Source: Fictibacillus aquaticus
Lineage (GTDB): Bacteria; Bacillota; Bacilli; Bacillales; Fictibacillaceae
Direction: 5' to 3'
Length of the DNA: 64,000 nt
Assembly (NCBI RefSeq): GCF_002245695.1
Contig: NZ_NOII01000011.1
Span: 248,001 to 312,000 of the forward strand
Shown here in pieces: positions 8,665-17,842 of this stretch. The position numbers were made by a program, and so were the translations under genes. Positions within the stretch are counted from its first letter, which is position 1. Each line of letters begins with the position of its first letter. Below the pieces are notes generated by a model. That model was given only the letters and a program-made list of their open reading frames with translations, made no database searches and was not told where the DNA came from.

Positions 8665-10311
8665 TTATTTTGTTGCAGATTCTAGCTTTGCCTTGTTATC
8701 TTTATACGTTTTTTGCTGATACTCTACAACCTTGTCATAGCCGTAAGAATCACGCTTTTTCTTGTATTCTTTGAAAATCTTCTTGAACTCTTTGTCAGAT
8801 TTTGCTAAAAGAAGCTTCGGAAGCGTTTTGCCCCATTCTTGTGCGATCTTGCTTGCAGCAACACCTTCAGCAGATGTTCCTGTTGGGTTGATGCCGTCAA
8901 ACTCTGCAAAACTTACTGTCTTACCTTTTGTCCAGTCTTCCATCTGCTTGAACGGCTCAGATGAAGGCGGCAGCCATTGCAGGTTCATGTTCGTGTCCAT
9001 AAGCATCCAGTACTTATAAGATGCACCATACTTCTGGTCGAACGCTGCACGGTCTTTGTTCAATAGATCTAGAACTTCAGGCTTGAATTCTGGCTTCCCG
9101 CCTGTTTCGTCATACGTTTCGCCTTTCTTTCCAAGGTAAAGATCTTTCTGTCCTTCTTCACTGATTAAGTAAGTCAGGAATTGAATCGCTCTTTCTTTGT
9201 CTTTTACATCCTTAGAGATAAGTGTTACTGTCCATCCAGAGATGCTGTCTCCTGCTAGAGTCGGAGCATCGCCTTTAGAGTTTGCTGGTCCGTCAACTGC
9301 GATATAAACGGAGTTTGGATCTTTTTGATATAGCGCGTGCTGCTGTGCTGCAAGGTCACTGCGCTGGTAAAGCATCGCGAAGTAACGGCCTTGTGCGATT
9401 TTTTCTTCCATTTGCGGACGCTTGTCGATAAAGATATCCTTCGCCAATAATCCTTCTTCGTTCGCTTTACGGAATGTTTTCAACCAGTCAAGGTACTCAG
9501 GGTCCTCTGTACGGTCATATACCTTTCCGTCTTTTTCCATAGGAATGGCAAGGAAGTTTTGCAGGTATGCTTCAAGAGATGTGTTACCTACATCTGTGAA
9601 CTCGTTCATTCCGAATGGAATAAGCGGTGCACCGTTTACTTCTGGGAACTTTTCTTTTGCTGCTTGCAGTGCTCCTAGGAATCCTTCCGGCGTGCTCATG
9701 TCTGGGCTGCCGATTGCTTCATACATATCTTTTCTTACAAGGAACGTCTGGTTAGACGGTTTAAGCTCTTTGTACTTGTCAAAATCTTTTGGTGAAGACG
9801 ATGCGTTCGGGTAGCCGTACGTGTTGCCGTCTTCTTGCTTATACCATTCTACTTTTGCGTTGTCTGATACTTTATAAAAATACGGGTCATACTTGTCAGC
9901 CAGTTCGTTTAATGGAAGAACAAGCTCGCCTTCTACCATTTTCTTAACTGCATCTTCCCACCAGCCGATTGTGATGAAGTCTGGCAGTTTGCCTGATGCG
10001 ATCATTGTGTTCATTTTTTCAGCTTCGTTACCCGCAGGTGAAATGAAGTTAACAGAAACGCCTGTCTTATCTGTTACATATTTAGAGACAACATCATCGC
10101 CCCATTTATGTGCGAACCATGAGAAGTTCACATACCAATCGAAAGTGATCGGATCTTTATTTGTTTTCCAGCCTGGCTCGTTTGCTGTTGCTTTTGACTT
10201 CTTTTCATCGGAAGCGCTTTCATCTTTGTCACTAGAACAGCCGGCGAATAGCCCGACGAACAATGACAAAATAAGAAGCAATGAAAAGCCTTTAACCCAT
10301 GTCTTTTTCAT
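8665..10311 (-). CDS. Carbohydrate ABC importer, substrate-binding lipoprotein (LplA-like)
   Basis: A 548-residue family 1 extracellular solute-binding protein. The signal peptide ends in the lipobox LFAGC, giving lipidated C25, followed by a short Ser/Asp/Lys linker. The length and motifs such as ISEEGQKDLYLGKKGE match the large LplA/YtcQ group of oligosaccharide-binding lipoproteins. It is the third gene of the importer after the two permeases, 116 bp downstream of the second. In this locus the ligand is most likely a beta-gluco-oligosaccharide; that is inferred from the glycosidases, not read from the protein. Confidence 0.92.
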   Translation of the reverse strand: MKKTWVKGFSLLLILSLFVGLFAGCSSDKDESASDEKKSKATANEPGWKTNKDPITFDWYVNFSWFAHKWGDDVVSKYVTDKTGVSVNFISPAGNEAEKMNTMIASGKLPDFITIGWWEDAVKKMVEGELVLPLNELADKYDPYFYKVSDNAKVEWYKQEDGNTYGYPNASSSPKDFDKYKELKPSNQTFLVRKDMYEAIGSPDMSTPEGFLGALQAAKEKFPEVNGAPLIPFGMNEFTDVGNTSLEAYLQNFLAIPMEKDGKVYDRTEDPEYLDWLKTFRKANEEGLLAKDIFIDKRPQMEEKIAQGRYFAMLYQRSDLAAQQHALYQKDPNSVYIAVDGPANSKGDAPTLAGDSISGWTVTLISKDVKDKERAIQFLTYLISEEGQKDLYLGKKGETYDETGGKPEFKPEVLDLLNKDRAAFDQKYGASYKYWMLMDTNMNLQWLPPSSEPFKQMEDWTKGKTVSFAEFDGINPTGTSAEGVAASKIAQEWGKTLPKLLLAKSDKEFKKIFKEYKKKRDSYGYDKVVEYQQKTYKDNKAKLESATK

Positions 10312-10427
10312 CTTTTATCCCTCTCTTTTTATAAAGTATAGAATGATTGAAATATATCGGGAAGGCCGCTTGAGCCTTCCCCGTTAAAAGGGGGATCATC
10401 CCTTTAAACTGCTGTTTTGAATGGTTA

Positions 10428-11330
10428 TCAGCCTTTTACAGAGCCGATCAGCATTCCTTTTACAAAATACTTCTGCAGGAACGGATACACGAGCACGATT
10501 GGCAATGTGGTCACAACCATCGTGGCAAGCTTAATGGACTGCGAGGTAACCGTTTTAGTCGCAATCGTTCCGGATGCGTTCATCATCATCTGGTTCGAAC
10601 TCGATTCAGCTACAACCTTGTACAAATACGTCTGAATCGGCTGGAGCGACGGATCGTTGACAAAGATAACACCCGCGAAATAGTCGTTCCACTGATACAC
10701 GCCTTGGAAAAGCGCGATCGTTGCGATTACAGGCATGGACAATGGAATGATCACTCGAATGAAAATCGTGAAATCATTTGCTCCATCCATCTTAGCTGCT
10801 TCCTCCAGTGAAGTCGGAAGCTCCCTGAAGAAGGAGACAAAGATAATCAGGTGGAAAAAGTTAAACATCGTCGGGATGATGTACACTAGGAAGTTATCAA
10901 ACAATCCCAAATCTCTAATTAAAAGGAAGTATGGAATCAAACCTCCGCTGAAAAACATCGTCACGATCCCGATCATCATGTACAGCTTGCGGCCGTAAAG
11001 GTCTTTACGCGAGATCGCATAAGCGACCATAGCTGTAAAGAACACGTGGATGATTGTTCCGATGACCGTTTTGGCAACCGTTACCCCAAATGAGGTCAAG
11101 ATGCCTTGGTTGTTAAATACCGCTTTATAGTTCTCAAGGGAAAACTCTCTCGGCCACCAATAGATGGAGCCGCCCTTCATAGCATCCATGCCATCATTTA
11201 GTGAATTCACAATGACATACCATATCGGGTAAATCGTGATCGCACAGATTGAGAGCATGATCAGGATATTAATATTATCAAAGATATACTCGCTTGTTGT
11301 TCTCCTGTTGCGTTTGAAAAGCTTAAACAA
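10428..11330 (-). CDS. Carbohydrate ABC importer permease, LplC/MalG type
   Basis: A 300-residue polytopic membrane protein with about six helices. The cytoplasmic EAA loop (EEAAKMDGA, about residues 176-184) contacts the ATPase, and the C-terminus KGMLIGSVKG is typical of the CUT1 family. It starts 15 bp after the partner permease gene. No ATPase gene is present in the cluster, so a shared MsmX-type ATPase encoded elsewhere is expected to energise it. Confidence 0.92.
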   Translation of the reverse strand: MFKLFKRNRRTTSEYIFDNINILIMLSICAITIYPIWYVIVNSLNDGMDAMKGGSIYWWPREFSLENYKAVFNNQGILTSFGVTVAKTVIGTIIHVFFTAMVAYAISRKDLYGRKLYMMIGIVTMFFSGGLIPYFLLIRDLGLFDNFLVYIIPTMFNFFHLIIFVSFFRELPTSLEEAAKMDGANDFTIFIRVIIPLSMPVIATIALFQGVYQWNDYFAGVIFVNDPSLQPIQTYLYKVVAESSSNQMMMNASGTIATKTVTSQSIKLATMVVTTLPIVLVYPFLQKYFVKGMLIGSVKG

Positions 11331-11345
11331 GAAACCTCACCTCCC

Positions 11346-12329
11346 CTAGAATAACGACGTGCCGTTAATTTTCTTCATGATTTTGTTCGCTGATAGTAGA
11401 AGGATGAACGCGATAATGGCTTTCATTAGTCCTACTGCTGTCGCATACGAGTATCTCGCGTTTTGAATACCAAGCTGGTAAACATACGTATCAATAACGT
11501 TACTTGCACTTTCATTTAATGAGTTTTTAAGAATTAAGATTTGATCAAAGTTCGAGTTCAGCACTCCGCTCACTGCAAGAATGAACAGGATTGCGATTGT
11601 CGGCATAATAGCCGGCAATGTAACATGCCACATCTTCTGGAAACGGTTCGCTCCGTCAATTGTCGCAGCTTCATACAGCTCAGTTGATACGCCTGCGATC
11701 GCAGCGAGATAGATGATGGCCGACCAGCCAAGCTCTTTCCAAATATCTGATAAAATGACGATCGCCCAGAAGTTATCCGGACTTGCCAGGAAATTCGTTC
11801 GTTCGTCGATCATGCCAAGACCTAGTAACACATCATTGATAACACCAATGTCTGCAAGCCAAGTTGTCAGGATTCCGCCAAGCACAACCCAAGAAATAAA
11901 GTGAGGCAAATACGAAATCGTCTGAACCGCTTTCTTCAGCTTTAACGACGTCAGCTCGTTAAGCAGAAGCGCGAAAATAATCGGCAGCGGGAAGGCTATA
12001 ATTAACTTGATTAAACTCATGCCGAGCGTGTTTTTCAGGACGATAAGAAAGTTCTCATCCTGCAAGAATTCTTTAAACTGCATCAATCCTACCCAAGGTG
12101 CCTCAGATATTGACTGGATGATGCTGAATTCTTTAAACGCAATTATTAATCCATACATCGGGATGTAATTGAAGATGAACATCCATACGACACCAAGAAG
12201 GGCCATGATCTGCAAGTACTTCTGATTATTTACTCGCTTGGCCGCTTTTTTAAATCGTTTACTCTTTGCCCCTGGTTTGACGAGGGGTTCTATTAGCTGC
12301 TGTTCTGGTTGCTGGATTTTCACGTCCAT
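11346..12329 (-). CDS. Carbohydrate ABC importer permease, LplB type
   Basis: A 327-residue permease with a basic cytoplasmic N-terminus, about six membrane helices and an EAA loop (YEAATIDGA, about 219-227). It is the first gene of the importer operon. The 130 bp upstream contain an inverted repeat (12397-12421) that could be the regulator's operator. Together with the next two genes it forms the membrane and binding parts of an oligosaccharide importer. Confidence 0.92.
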   Translation of the reverse strand: MDVKIQQPEQQLIEPLVKPGAKSKRFKKAAKRVNNQKYLQIMALLGVVWMFIFNYIPMYGLIIAFKEFSIIQSISEAPWVGLMQFKEFLQDENFLIVLKNTLGMSLIKLIIAFPLPIIFALLLNELTSLKLKKAVQTISYLPHFISWVVLGGILTTWLADIGVINDVLLGLGMIDERTNFLASPDNFWAIVILSDIWKELGWSAIIYLAAIAGVSTELYEAATIDGANRFQKMWHVTLPAIMPTIAILFILAVSGVLNSNFDQILILKNSLNESASNVIDTYVYQLGIQNARYSYATAVGLMKAIIAFILLLSANKIMKKINGTSLF

Positions 12330-12396
12330 ACACTCACCGCCCTAAATACTTCTGTTGTAATCCTCTCTTTTTATATTAAGAAAACCCTTACATTTT

Positions 12397-12421
12397 CATA
12401 AGCTATGAAATTTTGCTTATG
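12397..12421. promoter_or_regulatory. Inverted repeat upstream of the importer operon
   Basis: CATAAGC and GCTTATG are separated by 11 bases and lie about 70 bp before the first permease start. The symmetry and AT-rich setting suggest an operator, possibly for the linked YesN-type regulator, though AraC-type proteins usually bind direct repeats. No other copy was seen near the GH genes. Confidence 0.4.
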
Positions 12422-12460
12422 GTAGCATATTTTTGGATTTGGTATTGTTGAATAAAAAAT

Positions 12461-12493
12461 GGGGGTACGGTACCGACACGGTACCGTACCCCC
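12461..12493 (-). terminator. Terminator of the ECF operon, built from paired GGGGTACGGTACC repeats
   Basis: Two 14-base arms (GGGGGTACGGTACC and its complement) enclose a 5-base loop. On the minus strand they are followed by ATTTTTTATT, giving a classic intrinsic terminator 22 bp after the last gene of the ECF operon. The arms are the same 13-mer found dispersed through the window, so a repeat family appears to serve here as terminator. Confidence 0.8.
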
Positions 12494-12515
12494 ATTATGT
12501 TAATAGGTCTATTTT

Positions 12516-13031
12516 TTAAAACTCTATTGCAATACCATACCTCTTGCCTTTTTTGTACTCTTTGCTTACATGCTCTTTGTATAAATGTTGATCTAAATAC
12601 AGCTTTCCTTTTGTATCCTTAAACTTAGCATCGACTTGATAGGTTAGAAGAATGGTCTCTGTTGCACCGGGCGGCAGATTGCGCAATGTGACTGGCTCAA
12701 ACTCTCCGTCTCTAGTCTGGTAGTAATTGTAGCCAAACGCAAGCTTTGTCTCGATTAAATTTATTGCAGATACGTTTTTATCGGACGTGTTCTTAACTTC
12801 CATCTCGACAGAAAACGGAACAAATGTAAATCCATTTGTTTTCTCCGCTTTTCCATAGGATATATTCTTGACCTTAAACTCCGCTTCATCAATAGGTACG
12901 ATATCCCCTATACGAAATGTTTCTACGTTATACTTTCTTGCTACCTCGGCATTCACATAATATACTCTTGTTCCCCAAGCGATAACAGCGAGCAATACAG
13001 CTGCTAGAGCGATGATTTTCTTTTTGCCCAT
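12516..13031 (-). CDS. Small membrane-anchored extracytoplasmic protein, last gene of ECF operon
   Basis: A 171-residue protein with one N-terminal hydrophobic segment (about 5-20) preceded by GKKK and no lipobox, so it is probably anchored with the rest outside. The exterior part (FTFVPFSVEMEVKNTSDKNV, then a run ending LTYQVD) resembles the beta-sandwich DUF4352/telokin-like fold. The gene overlaps the ATPase gene by 28 bases, which ties it to the transporter. Its role is unknown. The family is suggested by pattern only. Confidence 0.75.
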   Translation of the reverse strand: MGKKKIIALAAVLLAVIAWGTRVYYVNAEVARKYNVETFRIGDIVPIDEAEFKVKNISYGKAEKTNGFTFVPFSVEMEVKNTSDKNVSAINLIETKLAFGYNYYQTRDGEFEPVTLRNLPPGATETILLTYQVDAKFKDTKGKLYLDQHLYKEHVSKEYKKGKRYGIAIEF

Positions 13032-13696
13032 CGTCCGTCTCCTTCCAGCCGGTAATGGTCAGTGATCCGGCCGTTTTCCATCATAAAGATTTCATTCGAG
13101 AGATAATCGAGTTCTTCTTTATCATGACTCGCGATGAGGATACATTTGTTTTTCGCCTTTAAATCCAGGAGCAGGCGCTTCAGTTCCTCAATGCCATCCG
13201 TATCGAGGGCATTGGTCGGTTCATCTAAAATAATCAGATCTGGCTCTTCCATAATAGCCTGCGCAAGACCGAGGCGCTGTTTCATGCCGAGAGAATATTT
13301 TCTGTATTTTCTTTTGTCATCCGGATCAAGACCCACGAGCTTGATAGATTCTTTAATTCGATCATCGTCAATTAAATTGTTAAGTCCAGCAAGCATTTTC
13401 AGGTTTTTAAATCCTGTGTAGCCGTTTAAGAATCCGGGATATTCAATCAAAACACCTACACTTGGCGGGAAAGAAAGCTCTTCTCCAAGTACATTTCCTC
13501 CAACTATCACCGAACCTTCAGTAGGCCGAATCAACCCGCAAAGCGCTCGAAACAGCATCGTTTTGCCAGAGCCGTTCTTGCCTCTAAAGCCATATATCTT
13601 TCCTTTTGAAAGCGCCAGGTTGATGTCTGTTAAGATAGGCTGCTTTTTTAATTCCTTCGATAACTGTGTAACTGTTACATACACTAGTTCAGACAT
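13004..13696 (-). CDS. ABC transporter ATP-binding protein of the ECF operon
   Basis: A 230-residue ATPase with Walker A RGKNGSGKT (38-46), signature YSLGMKQRL (134-142), Walker B LIILDEP (D158-E159) and a switch histidine in IASHD. AGGAGG lies 9 bases before the ATG. It resembles ATPases of ABC-2-type exporters for peptides, antibiotics or immunity. It is the only ATPase in an operon with four membrane proteins, so it presumably serves several permease subunits in one complex. Confidence 0.92.
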   Translation of the reverse strand: MSELVYVTVTQLSKELKKQPILTDINLALSKGKIYGFRGKNGSGKTMLFRALCGLIRPTEGSVIVGGNVLGEELSFPPSVGVLIEYPGFLNGYTGFKNLKMLAGLNNLIDDDRIKESIKLVGLDPDDKRKYRKYSLGMKQRLGLAQAIMEEPDLIILDEPTNALDTDGIEELKRLLLDLKAKNKCILIASHDKEELDYLSNEIFMMENGRITDHYRLEGDGRWAKRKSSL

Positions 13697-13709
13697 TTAT
13701 TTGTTCCTC

Positions 13710-14522
13710 CTAAAGGATGTCTTTTTTCTGAAAAATAAATAAAGCAATGACGGCTACCACCGAGAATAATGAAAGACAATAAATGATAGAAAAGCTGAGT
13801 GACAGCTGGTGCTCCATATTAAATATTTGCTGTTTCAAAATCATAGAGTGAATAGCCGGAAGCCATTTTAAATCTGAGAATGTAGAGATAACACAGACAA
13901 CAATAATCCCGAAAAACGTGATGACTGGAGAAACAAACTGGGTGCCCATAAGCATCATTACTGACAGCAAAATGCCAGTTATCATATAACCTAAGAAAAT
14001 CCGTATGACCAGTTCCACAGATGATATTTTTATTTCCATCTGCGTTTCTATCACTCTCTCAAAATATGGCGAAGCACCTATTGTAAAATCAGCGAATACA
14101 ACACTTGATACCATATAGATGGTTAGAAAGAGCCCCAGAATCATGAGAATATTTTGAGCTACGATCCAGCACATTTTGGATACTAGATAGTGCAGCTTCG
14201 ACCGGCATCTCATTAATAGATACGTCCGGTTATTCTCCATATCCTGAAATAAAAAATCACCGATTAAAAACAACAATAGAAACTGGACAAAGTCCCAATA
14301 AAAAGGCACCTGATAATCAGATATCCGATAAAAGTAGCCTTCGTCTTTCAGCAAGGCAAAGAACGTTCCGACACTGTTGCTCTCCAATTCTCTTAGCTGC
14401 AGACTTTTCATGAGTGCAAGGAAAGCGATGATTGTGTAAAAAGCTAAGTATTTGTACTTGCCGTATGAAAAACTATAGTTTAAGTCCCGTAAAAACAGCT
14501 TATATAATGTGGTCCTGCTCAT
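13710..14522 (-). CDS. ABC-2-like membrane protein of ECF operon (permease D)
   Basis: A 270-residue hydrophobic protein with about six predicted helices and no similarity I can name. It begins with SRTTLYKLFLRDLNYSF, a short amphipathic lead typical of ABC-2 permeases, and ends FIFQKKDIL directly after the last helix. This tail is shared in variant form with the proteins at 14519-15322 and 16113-16889, suggesting paralogous subunits. Its start overlaps the previous gene's stop (ATGA), so the two are coupled. Confidence 0.8.
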   Translation of the reverse strand: MSRTTLYKLFLRDLNYSFSYGKYKYLAFYTIIAFLALMKSLQLRELESNSVGTFFALLKDEGYFYRISDYQVPFYWDFVQFLLLFLIGDFLFQDMENNRTYLLMRCRSKLHYLVSKMCWIVAQNILMILGLFLTIYMVSSVVFADFTIGASPYFERVIETQMEIKISSVELVIRIFLGYMITGILLSVMMLMGTQFVSPVITFFGIIVVCVISTFSDLKWLPAIHSMILKQQIFNMEHQLSLSFSIIYCLSLFSVVAVIALFIFQKKDIL

Positions 14523-15322
14523 GAAAGAAAGTCCTTCCTCTTATATAACTGCCTGATTATGACCAACAGAACAAATGAAACAGCCAGTAAATATAGACTC
14601 TGAAAAACGATACTCATCGGATTGATCCAATTATGAAGCGCCAGGCTCGCTGCCCTTGTAAAAATCGGAAACGGGAGCACATTGCATAAATCAATTCCAG
14701 CTAATGTGACTAAAAGAATTATGATAATGGCACTGCTCTTCAAAAAAAACTTTAGAAAAAGTGTCAAAAATGAAATTAGCAAAAAGCCAAAGAACTTTGT
14801 AACAAACAATGCCGATAGGATGTTGAACGTGGTGATGTGTGGAGTAATGGATTGAAAAGCTTCTTTATTATTCAGCACTTTGCTAATGGATCCTGTGCTG
14901 TGTAGCCAGGTGTTCTCTGGTCCCCTAAGAAGAATTCCGACAAGATAGGAAAATCCAAGAATCATAAGCGTTAAAATGAGCGACAAACAGATTGCCGAGG
15001 CTGCAAGAGAACTCCATGTGCGGGATCGAGATCCAAGTTTCAAGACATACAGCGCTTTTTCGTGCTTATCTGTCAGTTGAGAAATCAACGTCACAATGAC
15101 TGGAATGGCAATAGCGATAAACATATTTTGATTCGTGCTGCCATTAATTCCAGAAAAGTTTGCCATTAAATCATAAATTCCATTGTTCGACCATTGCCCT
15201 TCCCTTGCAATGAAGGAGAGACCAGTTTGAATTCCTATACAATATAGAACGATTAGAAGCCATGTTCTGTGGAATGACAGCAATCCCCTTATTCCAAGGT
15301 GCACAGCTTTAAACGGTTTCAT
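14519..15322 (-). CDS. ABC-2-like membrane protein of ECF operon (permease C)
   Basis: A 267-residue polytopic protein with about six helices. The C-terminus LYKRKDFLS follows the last helix, matching the KKEFLS tail of the protein at 16113-16889. A large exterior loop lies between the first two helices. Its 5' end overlaps the preceding gene by 14 bases. It is probably a permease subunit of the same exporter; I do not recognise a named family. Confidence 0.8.
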   Translation of the reverse strand: MKPFKAVHLGIRGLLSFHRTWLLIVLYCIGIQTGLSFIAREGQWSNNGIYDLMANFSGINGSTNQNMFIAIAIPVIVTLISQLTDKHEKALYVLKLGSRSRTWSSLAASAICLSLILTLMILGFSYLVGILLRGPENTWLHSTGSISKVLNNKEAFQSITPHITTFNILSALFVTKFFGFLLISFLTLFLKFFLKSSAIIIILLVTLAGIDLCNVLPFPIFTRAASLALHNWINPMSIVFQSLYLLAVSFVLLVIIRQLYKRKDFLS

Positions 15323-16094
15323 TTCTTACACCAGCTGTTAAATACCAGACAAAGCTGCCCAAAAATCCTGCAAATAAATATAGCAGCATACTCCAATGTT
15401 CTTGATAATTCCATAAAAACAATCCCGAAACGGAATAGCTATACCAGTTCAAACTTGGAAACAAAACATCCAAACCTAAAAACAGAAGGAATGGAAACAC
15501 TAAAACAATGTAGCGGTTCCTGACAGCAGTTGAAAGGGCAAGCCCTAATGAGGCAAGTATGCCGCCAAACAAGAACAGCAAGAAAAACCGCAGTGCTATG
15601 TAGACAAAGGGATGCTGATAAAATAAATCCTGATAAAATCCATTTTGAGAGACAGGCGCCATTCCATAGTAAAAGTTGTTTTCAATTAAAGGAAAAGCCA
15701 TCATCAATGCCAAGAAGTTAACAAGCAATGGGAAAACAGCAATAAACCCGCCAAGCAGAAAGTTAACAGCATATCGTGTCATTAAATACGATTTCTTGTG
15801 TATCTTTGTTAGAATGCTTTTGATTAAACCTGTATTAAAATCCTCTGCATACGCATCACAATAAACAAGGGAAGCCAGGAGAGGAAAAATCAGTGCATAA
15901 ATCTGATATGTACTCGAAACTTCGAGATACATCCAGCTAACAAAGGGGCTTCTAGGATACATCATGTAATATTGATCTGTGACACCCTGCGGCCACATTT
16001 GAATGACTGGCCATAATCCAAGAAATAGCCCTGCAGCGAGCAGCATCCATAAAACGGGTCTGCTGCTAATTCGGCTAAACTCCATCTTTAACAT
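15309..16094 (-). CDS. ABC-2-like membrane protein of ECF operon (permease B)
   Basis: A 261-residue membrane protein starting MLKMEFSR after the strong site GGGAGGG. About six helices are predicted, with large exterior loops containing YYMMYPRSPFVSWMY. It lacks the KKxFLS tail of its neighbours and ends VRNETV, so it may be a distinct subunit class. It overlaps the next gene by 14 bases. Confidence 0.78.
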   Translation of the reverse strand: MLKMEFSRISSRPVLWMLLAAGLFLGLWPVIQMWPQGVTDQYYMMYPRSPFVSWMYLEVSSTYQIYALIFPLLASLVYCDAYAEDFNTGLIKSILTKIHKKSYLMTRYAVNFLLGGFIAVFPLLVNFLALMMAFPLIENNFYYGMAPVSQNGFYQDLFYQHPFVYIALRFFLLFLFGGILASLGLALSTAVRNRYIVLVFPFLLFLGLDVLFPSLNWYSYSVSGLFLWNYQEHWSMLLYLFAGFLGSFVWYLTAGVRNETV

Positions 16095-16112
16095 GTTATC
16101 CCTCCCAGCCTT

Positions 16113-16889
16113 TCATGAAAGAAACTCTTTTTTGTCATAGATTTTCAAACATATGAAAAATAAAACTGTAATCCATAAAAGAAAATAGATGAGATTAAAT
16201 AACTGGTCCTCTGGAGACAGCCAAAGCTCCATCGAGATTCTGGCTTGCCCTGTGAACAAGCTGTATTGATCGAAAAAAAGTCCGTCCCCCAACCATAAGA
16301 TCAGGGATGTAAAAAACACATACACGTTTTTCCTCAGTAACAGTTTTAAGAAAATTACCATCAGTATCATAAAGAGAATCACGAGGAATCTTGAACCAAT
16401 AATATAGCTCCATACTTTCCCGCTAGTAACACGGGGAACGTAAAGCTGAAAATAATCCTTGTTATCCAGCCAAAAATACAGCGATCCTTCTTTTGTTCCC
16501 CAAAGGTTCGTTAACTGTCCTGTCGAAATCAGTGATCCCACAACACCAATAACTATTATGAGACTGGTTAAAAAAACAGTCAGTCCAACTGCAAAGAAGA
16601 CATGCTCATAAAATAGCTTTCTTTTCTTTTTAATCCTGACGACTATCATATCGTTTTCTACTTGATCCATAAGAAGAGGCATCACGATGGCGATCATCGG
16701 TAGAATACCGGCCAACAGCACAAGCATTCCCGCACTGCCTCCACCTTTAAAGGGAGATAGAAAATCAAACAATGAGTTATTTGCTAACCCAGATGCATTG
16801 ACCGTCCCTATCACGGTAATGACCAGCACAAACCCGATACTAAGCAGTGCCATTTTTCCAATGAAAGACTTAAGGTCCAGCATCCCCAT
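16113..16889 (-). CDS. ABC-2-like membrane protein of ECF operon (permease A)
   Basis: A 258-residue protein with about six helices and a basic cytoplasmic patch RIKKKRK after the second helix. It ends KIYDKKEFLS, the tail motif also seen in two neighbours. Its ATG overlaps the upstream TAA by one base (TAATG), a sign of coupling. Other frames in this stretch give no credible protein. Function beyond membrane subunit is not visible. Confidence 0.8.
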   Translation of the reverse strand: MGMLDLKSFIGKMALLSIGFVLVITVIGTVNASGLANNSLFDFLSPFKGGGSAGMLVLLAGILPMIAIVMPLLMDQVENDMIVVRIKKKRKLFYEHVFFAVGLTVFLTSLIIVIGVVGSLISTGQLTNLWGTKEGSLYFWLDNKDYFQLYVPRVTSGKVWSYIIGSRFLVILFMILMVIFLKLLLRKNVYVFFTSLILWLGDGLFFDQYSLFTGQARISMELWLSPEDQLFNLIYFLLWITVLFFICLKIYDKKEFLS

Positions 16890-17833
16890 TATTTATCCCA
16901 GCCCGTTTTCTCACCCGTATAGTCATATGTGTTCTTCCTATATTCCTCATAAGGAACTTCTCTACTTCCAGAAACGTCCAATTTAAATACATCTGGAGCA
17001 ATACCTTTGTTAATCTGAATGTCTGTTCCTTTCACAAAAAAGGTTAATATATTTTCTTTGTTGTAGCATTGCAGATCCAGTAAAGCTCCGGTTTCTTTGG
17101 AAACACTCATTGTAAAGTTTCCTTGTAAAGATTCAGATTTTTCTTTTGGAATAACACCTTTAATTTCATAAGTCGGCATTCCAAACTTAGACCCTATGGT
17201 GTAACTCCAATTCGAATAATTTTCTCTTAGCAATTCATTCTCTTCGCTTTGTGTAATAAATATATTCCCTACACCTAACCAACCAATCTCCCTAGCAAGA
17301 TCATCAATTTTATTAGAATTGTTTTTCAAATCCTCTATTGTAGTTAGCTTTTTTTCAGCCAATTCTTGAATAAATACACCATCATTTAATAAAAGATTTT
17401 CTGTCTGTATCACCTTACCATCTTGTAATTCCTCATTTGTTGTCAGATTTCTTTTATTGATCAAATCAACGTAAAAGGTATGACGGTGCGTTGACCCCAA
17501 AAGAGGATGTCCCCACTCTACCACTCCTTGGGCATTTTCAATGTTATCCCAAGAGTAAAACATTTTTTTCACGATGCTGAATTGATCGGGGTATCTTTTA
17601 ACCAGTTCCTCTTCTTCCCTATGAAAAGGAAATGGGTCTTCAAGGAATGGATTTCTATGCTCTTTGCCGCTAATTGTAAATGTCTTTTCTTTTTTGTTAA
17701 TAACATCTATCTTGTTGACCATTTCTTCTTCTTTGCTGTTAAACGTGGTTTTGATATCTGGATAAAATTTGATACCAATCAAGACGAGTGCAAGAACAGT
17801 CACGATAAGGGCAGGAATAATTTTTTTAGCCAT
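16889..17833 (-). CDS. Anchored extracytoplasmic protein of the ECF operon
   Basis: A 314-residue protein with one N-terminal membrane segment (about 5-23, after MAKK) and about 290 exterior residues rich in Glu, Lys and Asn. There is no lipobox and no catalytic motif I can name. It follows the anti-sigma gene by 9 bp with AAGGAG in the gap, and its stop overlaps the first permease gene. It could be the sensor or substrate-facing partner of the exporter; that is inference from position and topology only. Confidence 0.8.
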   Translation of the reverse strand: MAKKIIPALIVTVLALVLIGIKFYPDIKTTFNSKEEEMVNKIDVINKKEKTFTISGKEHRNPFLEDPFPFHREEEELVKRYPDQFSIVKKMFYSWDNIENAQGVVEWGHPLLGSTHRHTFYVDLINKRNLTTNEELQDGKVIQTENLLLNDGVFIQELAEKKLTTIEDLKNNSNKIDDLAREIGWLGVGNIFITQSEENELLRENYSNWSYTIGSKFGMPTYEIKGVIPKEKSESLQGNFTMSVSKETGALLDLQCYNKENILTFFVKGTDIQINKGIAPDVFKLDVSGSREVPYEEYRKNTYDYTGEKTGWDK

Positions 17834-17842
17834 AGTTACTCC

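Noticed and set aside
16195-16413. Minus-strand frame overlapping permease A in another phase
   Set aside because: It lies wholly within a good membrane protein gene and has no ribosome site of its own.
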